Shown: one piece after another, positions 1-7,504 of the stretch
Layout: every line of letters begins with the position of its first letter
Numbering within the stretch: position 1 is the stretch's first letter
NCBI GenBank assembly: GCA_030705665.1
Contig: JAUZQA010000012.1
Span: forward strand, 1 to 19,024
Source: Bacillota bacterium
Lineage (GTDB): Bacteria > Bacillota > Bacilli > Bacillales_B > DSM-18226
Direction of reading: 5' to 3'
DNA length: 19,024 nucleotides
Translations under genes and position numbers: made by a program
Notes under the pieces: model-generated
What the model saw: only the letters and a program-made list of their open reading frames with translations
Databases searched by the model: none
What the model was told of the DNA's origin: nothing

Positions 1-1176
1 CAGGTTCTTCAGTCTTTACAGGGGCTTAAGGCTGTAAATGAAAAGTTTATTAACGGCGGCTATCCAAAAGAGGCTGGATTTAAGAAAAAAGATATTACCT
101 TAGATGATTTTATTCTTATACTCCAACAGACGAAAAAGGCTATTAATGAACAAAACCAATCAGTGGCTTTAAAGAGTATAAAAGAAGCAAGTGACAGTTG
201 GTTAAGCGTGGAAGGAACAGTCGTTGCACAATCTGCTTCTGTTTATAGCGATTCTGAAAGAGACTTAGTCTCGATTCAAGCTATGCTAAGTGCTAACCCG
301 CCAAATTACAAGCAAGCAAATAACACCACCGATAGCATGATTAAATACCTTACTCCATTGGCTGAAAAATCCAGTTATACATTTTGGGACGCTGCGATGA
401 TCCTTATTCGTGAAGGATTGGAAGCATTGCTGGTTGTTATCGCCCTGATGTCTTTTGTGAAAAAGTCAGGTGAGGGAAAGGGTAAAGGCTGGATTTGGAG
501 TGGAGTTTTGGCAGGTCTTGGTGTCAGTGCCATTCTTGCCATTATCGTAAAATTTGTTATTTCCTCAGGGGCCTTTGGAAATAACAATGCGCTAATTGCC
601 GGATGGACAGGAGTTTTTGCCGCAGTCATGTTGTTGTATATGAGTTATTGGCTTCATAGCCAATCCAGTATTGCTGACTGGAACCGTTATATAAGAGAAA
701 AAAGCCAAACTGCTTTATCAACTGGGAAACTCGTTTCTTTGGGAGTTCTTGCCTTTCTGGCGGTATTTCGTGAGGGAACAGAAACTGTATTATTTTATAT
801 TGGAATGGCAAGTCAAATAAAAATTCAGTCGTTATTACTTGGATTTCTAATCGGAGCTGCAATTCTGGGCGTTTTAGCTTACTTGATGGTATTTGTTGGC
901 TTGAAATTGCCATTACGCCCATTTTTTATGGTATCAAGCATTATCGTATTTTATTTGTGCATTAAGTTTTCTGGAATGGGTATTCACAGTCTGCAATTAG
1001 CTGGATTAATCCCAACAACGAACGCTTCAAATATACCGAGCGTGGAATTTTTCGCTCTTTACCCTTCCTGGGAAAGTGCAATCCCGCAGATCATTCTTGT
1101 TCTTGCGGCAGTGTTTATTCTTCTGTTTAAGAATATCAAAAACAAAAAACTTATAACAACACCAATTAATAACTAA
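1..1176 (+). CDS. efeU: FTR1/EfeU-family iron permease, 5' end missing
   Basis: The reading frame is open from the first base to the stop at 1174-1176 (391 codons), so the gene is cut by the window edge. The internal GTG at 163 is a valine codon, not the start. The first ~130 residues are a hydrophilic, helical extracytoplasmic domain. A polytopic membrane domain of about seven hydrophobic segments follows. Two R-E-G-x-E motifs, the iron-coordinating signature of FTR1/EfeU permeases, lie near residues 137-141 (REGLE) and 257-261 (REGTE), each inside a hydrophobic helix. By family knowledge it imports ferric iron, in EfeUOB systems after oxidation of ferrous iron. A lipoprotein gene starts 20 bases downstream, probably in the same transcript. 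A Fur box, if any, would lie outside the window. Family is secure; the exact symbol is less so. Confidence 0.9.
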   Translation, partial: QVLQSLQGLKAVNEKFINGGYPKEAGFKKKDITLDDFILILQQTKKAINEQNQSVALKSIKEASDSWLSVEGTVVAQSASVYSDSERDLVSIQAMLSANPPNYKQANNTTDSMIKYLTPLAEKSSYTFWDAAMILIREGLEALLVVIALMSFVKKSGEGKGKGWIWSGVLAGLGVSAILAIIVKFVISSGAFGNNNALIAGWTGVFAAVMLLYMSYWLHSQSSIADWNRYIREKSQTALSTGKLVSLGVLAFLAVFREGTETVLFYIGMASQIKIQSLLLGFLIGAAILGVLAYLMVFVGLKLPLRPFFMVSSIIVFYLCIKFSGMGIHSLQLAGLIPTTNASNIPSVEFFALYPSWESAIPQIILVLAAVFILLFKNIKNKKLITTPINN

Positions 1177-1195
1177 CCAAGAAAGAGGGAATGAA

Positions 1196-1570
1196 ATGAA
1201 AAAGTTATCATCAATCGTTTTAGCAATCGGTCTAGGGGGTTCTTTACTATTAGCTGGCTGTAGTTCCACTAACAGCAAAGTTAAAGACGGAGTAAATAAA
1301 ATGTTGGATACTACTGAACAATTATCGAAGGCCATTGACAGTGGCGACCAAGCTAAAGTTAAAGAGATTGGACCAAAATTGGAAGAACAGTGGTCCTCTT
1401 TTGAAGATGATGTAAAGAAGGACAATAAAGACTCATATGCAAAAGTGGAAAAGTATCTTGATCCAACTATTGCGGGATCTGAAGCACCTAATTTAAATAA
1501 AAGTGCACTTAAAACATTAAATAATCAGCTTACGGATGTATTGAAAGAATTAGAAGAAAAAACAAAATAA
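1196..1570 (+). CDS. Small lipoprotein downstream of iron permease
   Basis: This is a 124-residue protein. Its N-terminal signal peptide (MKKLSS, then a hydrophobic stretch) ends in the lipobox LLAGC, so Cys22 should be lipidated and the mature protein anchored outside the membrane. The mature part is charged and predicted helical, with no recognisable catalytic motif. GAAAGAGGGA at 1181-1190 is the ribosome binding site and selects the ATG at 1196; an ATG at 1191 is out of frame and too close. The gene sits 20 bases after the FTR1 permease and ends just before a terminator, so it is probably the last gene of that transcript. A role in iron capture or in assisting the permease is inferred from position only. 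I do not recognise a named family. Confidence 0.85.
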   Translation: MKKLSSIVLAIGLGGSLLLAGCSSTNSKVKDGVNKMLDTTEQLSKAIDSGDQAKVKEIGPKLEEQWSSFEDDVKKDNKDSYAKVEKYLDPTIAGSEAPNLNKSALKTLNNQLTDVLKELEEKTK

Positions 1571-1580
1571 CAAAGTGGAG

Positions 1581-1612
1581 AATAGCAATTCAAGTCGAAT
1601 TGCTATTTTTAT
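1581..1612 (+). terminator. Rho-independent terminator after the lipoprotein gene
   Basis: A perfect 10-bp stem (AATAGCAATT at 1581-1590 with AATTGCTATT at 1598-1607) encloses a 7-base loop and runs into a T tract. It closes the permease-lipoprotein transcript. Confidence 0.85.
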
Positions 1613-1741
1613 TTGGTCAAAATGACACCTCTTGAGAAGATATATAATTTAAAAAGTTACAACAAATACTTGGTGAATAAAAACGTATTTTTATGTCAAT
1701 TCTTTATTCTTGACTAAAAAATATTTTAGGAGTGATATTTT

Positions 1742-2272
1742 ATGACAACCAACAAGTGGAATTTAGACACTGCCCATAGCAGTATTGATTTTGCAATAAG
1801 ACACATGATGATTTCTAAAGTGAAAGGTACTTTTCAAACTTTTGAAGCATCAATAGAAGCTGATCTTGAGGACTTAACAACAGCTAATATTGAATTCTCG
1901 GTAGATGTAAACAGTGTCGATACACGTAACGAAGATCGTGATAACCACTTACGTTCAACTGATTTTTTTGATGCTGAAAACTTTCCTAAAATGACTTTTA
2001 AATCAACTAAAATTACCAAAAGAAGTCCTGGTGAATATGAAGTTACCGGAGATTTAACAATCCGCGGAACAACTAAACCTGAGACATTTACCGTAAGTTA
2101 TGAAGGAAGCGGTAAAGATCCATGGGGAAATGAGAAAGTTGGTTTTGAAGCACATGGGTCAATTAGTAGAAGTGAGTACGGGCTTACATGGAACGCAGCT
2201 TTAGAAACTGGAGGAGTATTAGTGGCAGACCAAGTCCAAATATCATTGGATATTCAAGCATCAAAAGCATAA
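1742..2272 (+). CDS. YceI-family lipid-binding-like protein, cytosolic type
   Basis: This 176-residue protein matches the YceI family along its whole length. It opens with the typical W-x-L-D-x-A-H-S-x-I-x-F pattern (residues 6-17), continues with V-D-V-x-S-V-D-T-R-N-x-x-R-D-x-H-L-R (about 54-71) and the family's F-F-D-A-x-x-F-P-x-M-T-F block, and ends with the R-S-x-Y-G-L-T-W region. Family structures are lipocalin-like barrels that bind isoprenoid-type lipids. No signal peptide is present, unlike the periplasmic E. coli YceI, so it should be cytoplasmic. AGGAGTGA about 8 bases upstream supports the start at 1742. It appears monocistronic, with a terminator behind it. Ligand and physiological role cannot be deduced. 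The symbol yceI is avoided because it names an unrelated transporter in B. subtilis. Confidence 0.92.
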   Translation: MTTNKWNLDTAHSSIDFAIRHMMISKVKGTFQTFEASIEADLEDLTTANIEFSVDVNSVDTRNEDRDNHLRSTDFFDAENFPKMTFKSTKITKRSPGEYEVTGDLTIRGTTKPETFTVSYEGSGKDPWGNEKVGFEAHGSISRSEYGLTWNAALETGGVLVADQVQISLDIQASKA

Positions 2273-2292
2273 ATGATTTTTGAGGGAAATTG

Positions 2293-2327
2293 AGACATGT
2301 GGATGATTGATCCGCATGTCTTTTTTG
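2293..2327 (+). terminator. Terminator of the YceI-family gene
   Basis: A 12-bp stem (AGACATGTGGAT at 2293-2304 with ATCCGCATGTCT at 2310-2321, one G-T pair) is followed by a run of T. The run of T is only on the plus side, so it serves the YceI gene rather than the folE remnant. Confidence 0.85.
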
Positions 2328-2344
2328 AATTGAGAGCTGTTTAT

Positions 2345-2984
2345 TTATTGTTTAATCAAGGTTAAGAATTCTACGCGAGCACCGGAGTGATCCGCGTAAA
2401 TTCCACGTACCGATGATGTAACTGTGGATGCATTGGATTTTTTAATACCCCTTCCACACATACATATATGTTTGGCCTCTATAACCACCATTGTTCCTTG
2501 AGGCTGCAGCATTTCTTCCATCGCTTCAACAACTTGTGAGGGGTTCCTGTACTTGAAATCTTTTTGCATAGCCCTCTACCATCCGAGCAATTTTTGAAAG
2601 TCCGGTGATCTTTGTATCTGGAATATATCCGACATGTGCTACTCCAAAGAAAGGAGCAAAATGATGTTCACATATAGAATAAAACTCAATATTCTTCACC
2701 AAAATAAGTTCTTGGTGTGCAACGTCAAATGTTTTTAGTAAATGTTGTTTGGGATCTTCGCGGTAACCTTCCGTATTTTCAAGAAATGCCTTAAGAACTC
2801 GAAAAGGGGTTTCCTCAAGTCCATCTCGGTTTGGATCATCGCCGCACAAGGTTACCAATTGTCTAATGGCATCCATGAAAATATTTGCTTGAGCTAATTT
2901 GTCGTTAGAATTAGAGGATGCTGGAGTGAATAGGTTGGGGAATTTTGTAGTTAACAAAAAACTTTTATCGATAGACATTTTCAT
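2345..2984 (-). pseudogene. folE: GTP cyclohydrolase I (folE), frameshifted
   Basis: The two parts are read in different frames: 2984 to about 2545 and about 2555 to 2345. Together they cover a full-length GTP cyclohydrolase I, the zinc enzyme that makes dihydroneopterin triphosphate from GTP for folate and related pteridines. The first part carries the N-terminal helices, the D-G-L-x-x-T-P-x-R segment and the C-E-H-H-x-x-P-F zinc/active-site motif. The second has H-I-C-M-C-G-R-G (second zinc cysteine) and the conserved S-T-V-T-S-x-x-R-G end. The break is within the usually invariant Q-E-R-L-T-x-Q stretch, which reads QEPLTS and then stops. A sequencing error cannot be excluded. The ribosome binding site AAGGTG fits the second ATG (2978) better than the first (2984). 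The upstream regulator fragment ends only 26 bases before, in the same direction. Confidence 0.88.
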
Positions 2985-3010
2985 TACACCTTTCTAAGTT
3001 GTAATTTTTA

Positions 3011-3385
3011 TTAATCCTCTCCGTCCTCAAAGGAAAATGCAGGTAAATCCATTGGTTGGTCCGTCTTAACCCGAAAAACACAACATCCATCTCCATTTTG
3101 GAACCGTTTTTCACGCACGACACGGTAACCTAGTAATCTAGTCAACGTATTTAAAGTAACATTGCAAAGAACTGGCCTTTGCATCGCAACATCGTAAAAT
3201 TGACAATTGCGTTCAATGAGGACCGTGGTTTTGGTTTCACGATCATAATCTACATCCATGAACAGATCATTTGATATATACAAGTTCTTTAAAGCTTCCA
3301 GTTTTTCAGACAGACTAAGTCCATTTAGACGTTGCTGCCACTCCCCAACACGGGTATTGGTCAGGTTTATATCCTTAGGATGCAT
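3011..3385 (-). pseudogene. C-terminal part of a regulator with a SufR-like cysteine pattern
   Basis: From Met at 3385 about 124 residues look like the effector half of a transcriptional regulator. Three cysteine positions (E-R-N-C, then 12 residues, then L-C, then about 26 residues to G-D-G-C-C) resemble the spacing of the Fe-S ligands in SufR-type regulators. The frame extends to 3514, but those 43 residues (rich in F, H and R) do not look like a helix-turn-helix, and no ribosome binding site precedes 3514 or 3385. I infer that the DNA-binding N-terminus has been lost. The fragment ends 26 bases before folE on the same strand, which suggests an original regulator-folE unit. It could instead be a complete small protein of unknown function; the SufR link rests on cysteine spacing only. 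Confidence 0.5.
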
Positions 3386-3514
3386 GACAAGGACACATGC
3401 ATTTGTTCTAAAGACCCCAACGGTGAATATTCTCCTAACGACACATATAAACATATTCCTATGGAAAGAATAGTGGGAAAACACTTGGTATAAGAGAAAA
3501 TTACCAAGCCTCAA

Positions 3515-3941
3515 CGCTCCGTATGGTAGAAGTTATTTGACCTATAGCATATTTTACATCCAATATCATTTACCCCGGTGTGGCTTTAAAACAAAGTTTA
3601 ATAATTTGTAATAAAGACTATATCTTATAAAAAATTTTGATCATAAGTCCTGTGTTGATATGCAGGATTTATTCTTGTTCCACAAACGGGCCATTTTGTG
3701 GAATAACTTTTTATGAGGAAATTAGATATTTATGTTAAAAAAGTGGAGACGATTGTGAAGATTTATACTTAACCAACAAAAGGCGGGTAAGACGGCGTTT
3801 ACAAAAAGAATCTATGTAAAAAAACGAGTAAAGTTCCTCCGGTGTCTTATCTGTCTCTATTGATTTTTTATATTTGGCACTTTTCTTAAATGCCTAAATT
3901 TTCTAAAATAAGTTTATACTTTATGATTAGAGGTGGATGGA
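3515..3941. other. Gene-free interval made of repeated intergenic elements
   Basis: No coding frame is convincing here. From about 3585 to 3710 it carries a composite repeat, described separately. At 3753-3790 the string TTGTGAAGATTTATACTTAA resembles sequences at 7806, 8477 and 10911. The start of the next gene is preceded by AGAGGTGG at 3930-3937. Confidence 0.6.
3585..3710 (+). repeat. Composite intergenic repeat, copy A
   Basis: It aligns by eye with 7678-7783: TTTAAAACAAAGTT, then ATAAAGA, then TTGATCA, then a small hairpin made of TCCTG and CAGGA, then TTGTTCCACAAACGGGCCA. The last part is a near-perfect hairpin, TTCCACAAA (3678-3686) with TTTGTGGAA (3695-3703) around CGGGCCAT. Confidence 0.75.
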
Positions 3942-4361
3942 ATGATTAAGGAATTAATAGAAGAGAAAGAATGGCTTGAAGCATTTCCAGTTTTTAGCGA
4001 ATTAAGAACCTATCTAAACCAAAGCAAATATCTTGATTTGCTTTATAGTATGAGGGAAGAAGGATATAAACTGTTTGCTTTATATCATAATGAACAAATT
4101 GTTGCAGTGACAGGAATAGAAATAAGAACAAATTTTTATTATGGTAAGCATGTATTTGTTCATGAATTAGTGACGCAATCCTTACAGCGTTCAAAGGGAT
4201 ATGGAGAAGAATTACTTTCGTATATTCATCGATACGCTATTGACAACGGATGCGGAATTGTAGCTTTAGAATCAGCGTTATTTCGTACAGACGCACATAG
4301 ATTTTATGAAACCAAAATGGGTTACGAGAAATTTTGTTATTCATTTAAAAAAGTTCTTTAG
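3942..4361 (+). CDS. GNAT-family N-acetyltransferase
   Basis: This 139-residue protein has the single-domain GNAT fold expected of acetyl-CoA-dependent N-acetyltransferases. The central strands ([16 protein letters not shown]) are followed by the acetyl-CoA pyrophosphate-binding motif [10 protein letters not shown] near residues 86-95. The C-terminal F-Y-E-T-K-M-G-Y segment is typical of the family. A GTG nine bases upstream is in frame but belongs to the ribosome binding site AGAGGTGG, which selects the ATG at 3942. It stands alone between repeat-rich intervals, with a hairpin terminator behind it. The substrate cannot be told from sequence. Confidence 0.88.
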   Translation: MIKELIEEKEWLEAFPVFSELRTYLNQSKYLDLLYSMREEGYKLFALYHNEQIVAVTGIEIRTNFYYGKHVFVHELVTQSLQRSKGYGEELLSYIHRYAIDNGCGIVALESALFRTDAHRFYETKMGYEKFCYSFKKVL

Positions 4362-4394
4362 TTCTGCTAAAATCTGTCATTCGGCAGTTTTGAA

Positions 4395-4436
4395 TTTCAA
4401 CAATCGGGCGCCATTCTTGAGGATTGGCGCTCATTT
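4395..4436 (+). terminator. Repeat-derived hairpin after the GNAT gene
   Basis: GGGCGCCAT (4406-4414) pairs with TTGGCGCTC (4424-4432) with a wobble pair, followed by ATTTT. The left side (TTTCAACAATCGGGCGC) is the same core found in the dispersed repeats at 5426, 13451 and 14142, so a repeat copy seems to serve as the terminator. A weaker CTGC/GCAG hairpin lies just before it at 4364-4387. Confidence 0.6.
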
Positions 4437-4552
4437 TACAATATAAGGGCTATTTCGTTAAAGAGTGATATCTCCAATTTTTTACGAATACAGTGTTATA
4501 AATAAGTTTATCAAAAGTGGTGAGATAAATAGGAAAAAAATCCAATTTCTTT

Positions 4553-5329
4553 TTGGACAATGAGAAGGAAAAATGTATAATTAACAGGCTTCGGAGCGTG
4601 GGTTGTGTTTTCGCAGAAGATGAGACCCAGCTACTTATCTCAGAGGCACGAACTCCAGAGGATCTCAAGAAAATGGTGGAAATGCGAGCCGATGGTTTAC
4701 CTCTTGAATATGTTGTTGGATACGCAGAGTTCTGTGAGTTGCGGATAGAAGTGGAACAAGGCGTTTTCGTGCCTCGCAAACGTACCGAGTTTCTTGTTCA
4801 CAAGGCAGAAGCCCTGTCATGTTCTGGTGATATCGTAGTTGACCTATGTTGCGGTTCAGGTGCTGTGGGTGCAGCACTGGCGGCAGCTTTAGGACGAGTT
4901 GAATTGTATTCTGTTGACATTGACCCTGTCGCAGTCCGATGCGCTGGACGCAACGTAAAGGATTTCGGTGGCTATGTTTTTGAAGGTGATTTGTATAAAG
5001 CTCTGCCCCACTCACTTAAAGGCCATGTGGACATCCTAGTTGCGAACGTACCTTACGTTCCTACTGAGGCAATCAAGCTGCTCCCACAGGAGTCTCGCCT
5101 ATATGAACCGAAGGTGGCCCTTGACGGAGGAGAGGATGGACTTGACATTCAGCGAAGAATAGCAAAAGAAGCATTTCTCTGGCTAGCACCGGGAGGACAT
5201 CTTTTGATAGAGACCAGCGAAATGCAGGCACCTCAGACCTTTAAAATCTTTTTAGGTGCGGGTCTTACCACAAAAGTGGCTAGAGACGAAGAACTGGACG
5301 CTACTGTCGTTATCGGATCAAACTCGTAA
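4553..5329 (+). CDS. HemK/PrmC-like protein (glutamine-N5) methyltransferase
   Basis: This is a SAM-dependent methyltransferase of about 258 residues. An N-terminal helical region with L-P-L-E-Y-V-V-G-Y-A-E-F (49-60) precedes V-F-V-P-R-x-R-T-E-F. Motif I is V-D-L-C-C-G-S-G (96-103), an acidic D-I-D follows, and the catalytic N-x-P-Y motif reads NVPY (165-168). NVPY rather than NPPY fits the PrmC-related subfamily of unknown substrate. A release-factor PrmC would normally sit beside prfA, which is absent here. The start is uncertain: TTG at 4553 is used because similarity-like sequence runs from residue 8 onward, but no good ribosome binding site precedes it. Base composition is clearly more GC-rich than the flanking genes, suggesting horizontal acquisition. 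Confidence 0.82.
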   Translation: MDNEKEKCIINRLRSVGCVFAEDETQLLISEARTPEDLKKMVEMRADGLPLEYVVGYAEFCELRIEVEQGVFVPRKRTEFLVHKAEALSCSGDIVVDLCCGSGAVGAALAAALGRVELYSVDIDPVAVRCAGRNVKDFGGYVFEGDLYKALPHSLKGHVDILVANVPYVPTEAIKLLPQESRLYEPKVALDGGEDGLDIQRRIAKEAFLWLAPGGHLLIETSEMQAPQTFKIFLGAGLTTKVARDEELDATVVIGSNS

Positions 5330-5738
5330 ATATGTACTTAGTATTAATCACATATGAAATGATAATTTCTTAGCACTATACTAAAATTCTTATTCAATTA
5401 TCTTCAGGTTACTTTAATAACGATATTCCACAAACGGGCGCGATTGTGGAGCAACATAAGATAGCAAATGATCAAACTTTTTTATAAAAGAATGAACCAA
5501 GTGAAAATATTAAGAGCGTGTTTTGAACATTCTTTTTTTCAAAACACGCTCTTTTCTATGTTCGTTTACCAAGGTTATTAGTATCAATTTGAACAAACTT
5601 TATTTTAAAGCAACACCTGTGAAAGAATCAAAGACTAATATATCTGATTTTTAAATAAAGATTAGTTTTTTCATAACATAATGAATTATATTGAATAATT
5701 TGATTTTAATCTGCGCATCCATGTTCAATTATCTTTAA
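5330..5738. other. Gene-free interval with repeat copy C and convergent gene ends
   Basis: No coding frame is supported. It lies between two convergent genes and contains the composite repeat at 5405-5553; the remainder (5554-5738) is AT-rich with nothing recognisable. Confidence 0.6.
5405..5553 (+). repeat. Composite intergenic repeat, copy C, with 16-bp hairpin
   Basis: It begins with TACTTTAATAACGATA (shared with 13435-13452) and the core hairpin TTCCACAA (5426-5433) / TTGTGGA (5444-5450) around ACGGGCGCGA. It continues with AAATGATCAAACTTTTTTAT, also found at 14181-14200. It ends in a perfect 16-bp stem, AAGAGCGTGTTTTGAA (5512-5527) with its complement at 5538-5553 around a T-rich loop. 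It may also terminate the methyltransferase transcript. Confidence 0.8.
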
Positions 5739-6167
5739 TTAATTTGAATTCACTTTCAATATTAATATGTTGGTGTCAGGGGTTGGGGTAAATGTTTTTT
5801 GGACTAAAGGTTTTTCTGCTTTCATGTCTTTCTGTCCTTTTTTAGGATGTTTAAAATAATCTTTTAGCTCCTGAGCATTAGTTTTATATACCTTGATTGT
5901 GTAAGGGACATTTAAATATACCTTTGTTCTTGCTTCTTTTTTATTATCGGTTATTAAATATTTAAATGTTGGTATAATAGCAACGTTTTTCAATTCTATC
6001 CCCTCGCTCTCTATTGATATCATATAATGTTGTTCAACATCTTTGTTGTCTATTATTTTAATTGTAATATTTTTTTGTTCGATCTTCTCTCTATTCTCTG
6101 TATTCATTTTTGAACACCCTCCTACAATTACTAATGAAACCATTAAAAATAATAGTAAATATCGAAT
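5739..6167 (-). CDS. Small lipoprotein of unknown function, probable ATT start
   Basis: The protein has about 142 residues and a lipoprotein signal peptide ending in I-V-G-G-C, so it should be membrane-anchored on the outside. The rest is a lysine-rich, beta-strand-like domain with no family I recognise. The first ATG in frame (6143) leaves only nine residues before the lipobox cysteine and has no ribosome binding site. A strong AGGAGG (6174-6179, minus) lies 6-8 bases before an in-frame ATT at 6165-6167. From there the N-terminus reads x-R-Y-L-L-L-F-L-M-V-S-L, a normal signal peptide with a basic residue. I therefore place the start at ATT, which is rare. A mutated ATG, and thus weak or no expression, is the alternative. 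It is transcribed convergently with the methyltransferase and away from the protease. Confidence 0.65.
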   Translation of the reverse strand: MRYLLLFLMVSLVIVGGCSKMNTENREKIEQKNITIKIIDNKDVEQHYMISIESEGIELKNVAIIPTFKYLITDNKKEARTKVYLNVPYTIKVYKTNAQELKDYFKHPKKGQKDMKAEKPLVQKTFTPTPDTNILILKVNSN

Positions 6168-6297
6168 ATAGTATTCCTCCTTTTCTTCACCAAATTTTTA
6201 CATTTCTACAACTTTACTTTTACATTATTTTACATTAATATGTTATTTGTATAAAGGGTTAGAATATTTTAAATATTGAAAAGAGGGGATGTGTTGC

Positions 6298-7335
6298 ATG
6301 AAAAAGTTAATGTCTTGTTTTATTTGTGTAATTGTTTTAATTTCTTTAATTATTCCTTTAGGTATTGTATCTGCAGCAGAACAAACGAACTCTATATCTA
6401 GTACAAGTAAACTATACGATAATATTGAACTTCCTAAAATTAGTAAGAACCAAGTTGATAAAATAAAAGAAAAAATAAAGGAAAATAATCTAAAACCTGT
6501 TAAACAATTTACAGATGAAGAAAAAAATAATATTAAAAAAATTCAGGATCCCTATACTTCCGTAAGTTCCCAAGGTGTAATATCCACTTCTAAAAATAGT
6601 AACCCTAAAAAGCCTAATATTGCTAATCAAAATCTAGCAGTTACCTCTTCCATGACTTCAACTTCAGAAACCGATAATAGAGAACTAGTTTACGATACAG
6701 GAGTGGATCCCTATAATTCTGTTGTTCAAATTGATTTTTATGATCAGGTAACCGGGGACGGCTATAGCTGCTCAGGGACATACATAAATTCGACTACAGT
6801 TCTAACTGCTTCTCACTGTGTGTATGATGCCTATAATCATAGATACTATTCTGGCTGGGTCGTATATCCAGGTGAAAGTGGAACATATTTTCCATATTAT
6901 TCGTATGCTTCTACTAATGCGTATGTAACATCAGGATGGATGAATACAGCACCTCCATCAGAGGGTAGCATTTATTATAATGATGTACCATATGATTTTG
7001 CTGTTATTAAGGTGAATTCTGGTCATCCATATAGTAAAAAAGTAAGTTCTGATTCTACTGTTGGTCATTTGATGACTTCAATTGGATATCCGGGAGATCA
7101 TAGTTATTATTCTAATGGGTACTATTATTATTATATGTATAAAACTATTGGTTATATAACGGGTGTTAACAGTAATGTAATGACTCACTCTGCTTATGTA
7201 ACTTCTGGAATGAGTGGAGGTCCGATAATGAATACCTCTAACTCTGTAGTATCTGTAAATAGCACACATAGCTGGGCGGCCATATTCGATACTTATCACT
7301 TAAATGTAATTAATAATTGGGCATTGAGCAATTAG
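6298..7335 (+). CDS. Secreted V8-like (glutamyl endopeptidase type) serine protease
   Basis: This is a secreted serine protease of 345 residues in the chymotrypsin-fold S1B group (V8/BlaSE-like). A signal peptide (MKKLMSCFICV... ending V-S-A-A at about residues 24-27) and a lysine/asparagine-rich propeptide of about 100 residues precede the catalytic domain. The triad is visible: His173 in L-T-A-S-H-C, Asp233 in Y-D-F-A-V-I, and Ser306 in S-G-M-S-G-G-P-I. Cys158 and Cys174 flank the histidine loop and could form a disulfide. The ATG at 6289 is in frame but abuts the ribosome binding site GAGGGG; ATG 6298 has the right spacing and gives a classical signal peptide. Glutamate specificity is suggested by family resemblance only. 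No clear terminator follows directly. Confidence 0.9.
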   Translation: MKKLMSCFICVIVLISLIIPLGIVSAAEQTNSISSTSKLYDNIELPKISKNQVDKIKEKIKENNLKPVKQFTDEEKNNIKKIQDPYTSVSSQGVISTSKNSNPKKPNIANQNLAVTSSMTSTSETDNRELVYDTGVDPYNSVVQIDFYDQVTGDGYSCSGTYINSTTVLTASHCVYDAYNHRYYSGWVVYPGESGTYFPYYSYASTNAYVTSGWMNTAPPSEGSIYYNDVPYDFAVIKVNSGHPYSKKVSSDSTVGHLMTSIGYPGDHSYYSNGYYYYYMYKTIGYITGVNSNVMTHSAYVTSGMSGGPIMNTSNSVVSVNSTHSWAAIFDTYHLNVINNWALSN

Positions 7336-7447
7336 TATTAGAAATTATATAGTTATGAAAAAGACCTAAAAAATTTAAGTTCGTAAAGAGATTAAACTTA
7401 AATGCTAACCTCCCAGTTGATGAAATTGCTGCACGAAGATGTTCCAC

Positions 7448-7480
7448 GCTATCAGTTTGCTATCAGTTTGCCATCAGTCT
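7448..7480 (+). repeat. Three tandem 11-bp repeats
   Basis: GCTATCAGTTT occurs twice in direct succession (7448-7458, 7459-7469), followed by the diverged unit GCCATCAGTCT (7470-7480). Confidence 0.85.
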
Positions 7481-7504
7481 ATTGGGAAGAATATGATTGT
7501 TAGA

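Noticed and set aside
1027..1425. Minus-strand open frame of 132 codons
   Set aside because: It spans the permease end and the lipoprotein gene in antisense, with no supporting signals.
1664..1692. AAATAC...GTATTT inverted repeat upstream of the YceI gene as an operator
   Set aside because: Only six-base arms in AT-rich DNA; too likely by chance, and no neighbouring regulator gene.
3515..3600. Search for the missing helix-turn-helix of the SufR-like regulator
   Set aside because: No frame upstream of 3385 gives a recognisable helix-turn-helix, so the gene is called truncated.
4665..5015. Minus-strand 116-codon frame inside the methyltransferase
   Set aside because: It is a shadow frame favoured by the higher GC content of that gene.
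7384..7490. Possible Rpn-type transposase tail
   Set aside because: Only about ten suggestive residues; not enough to annotate as a pseudogene.
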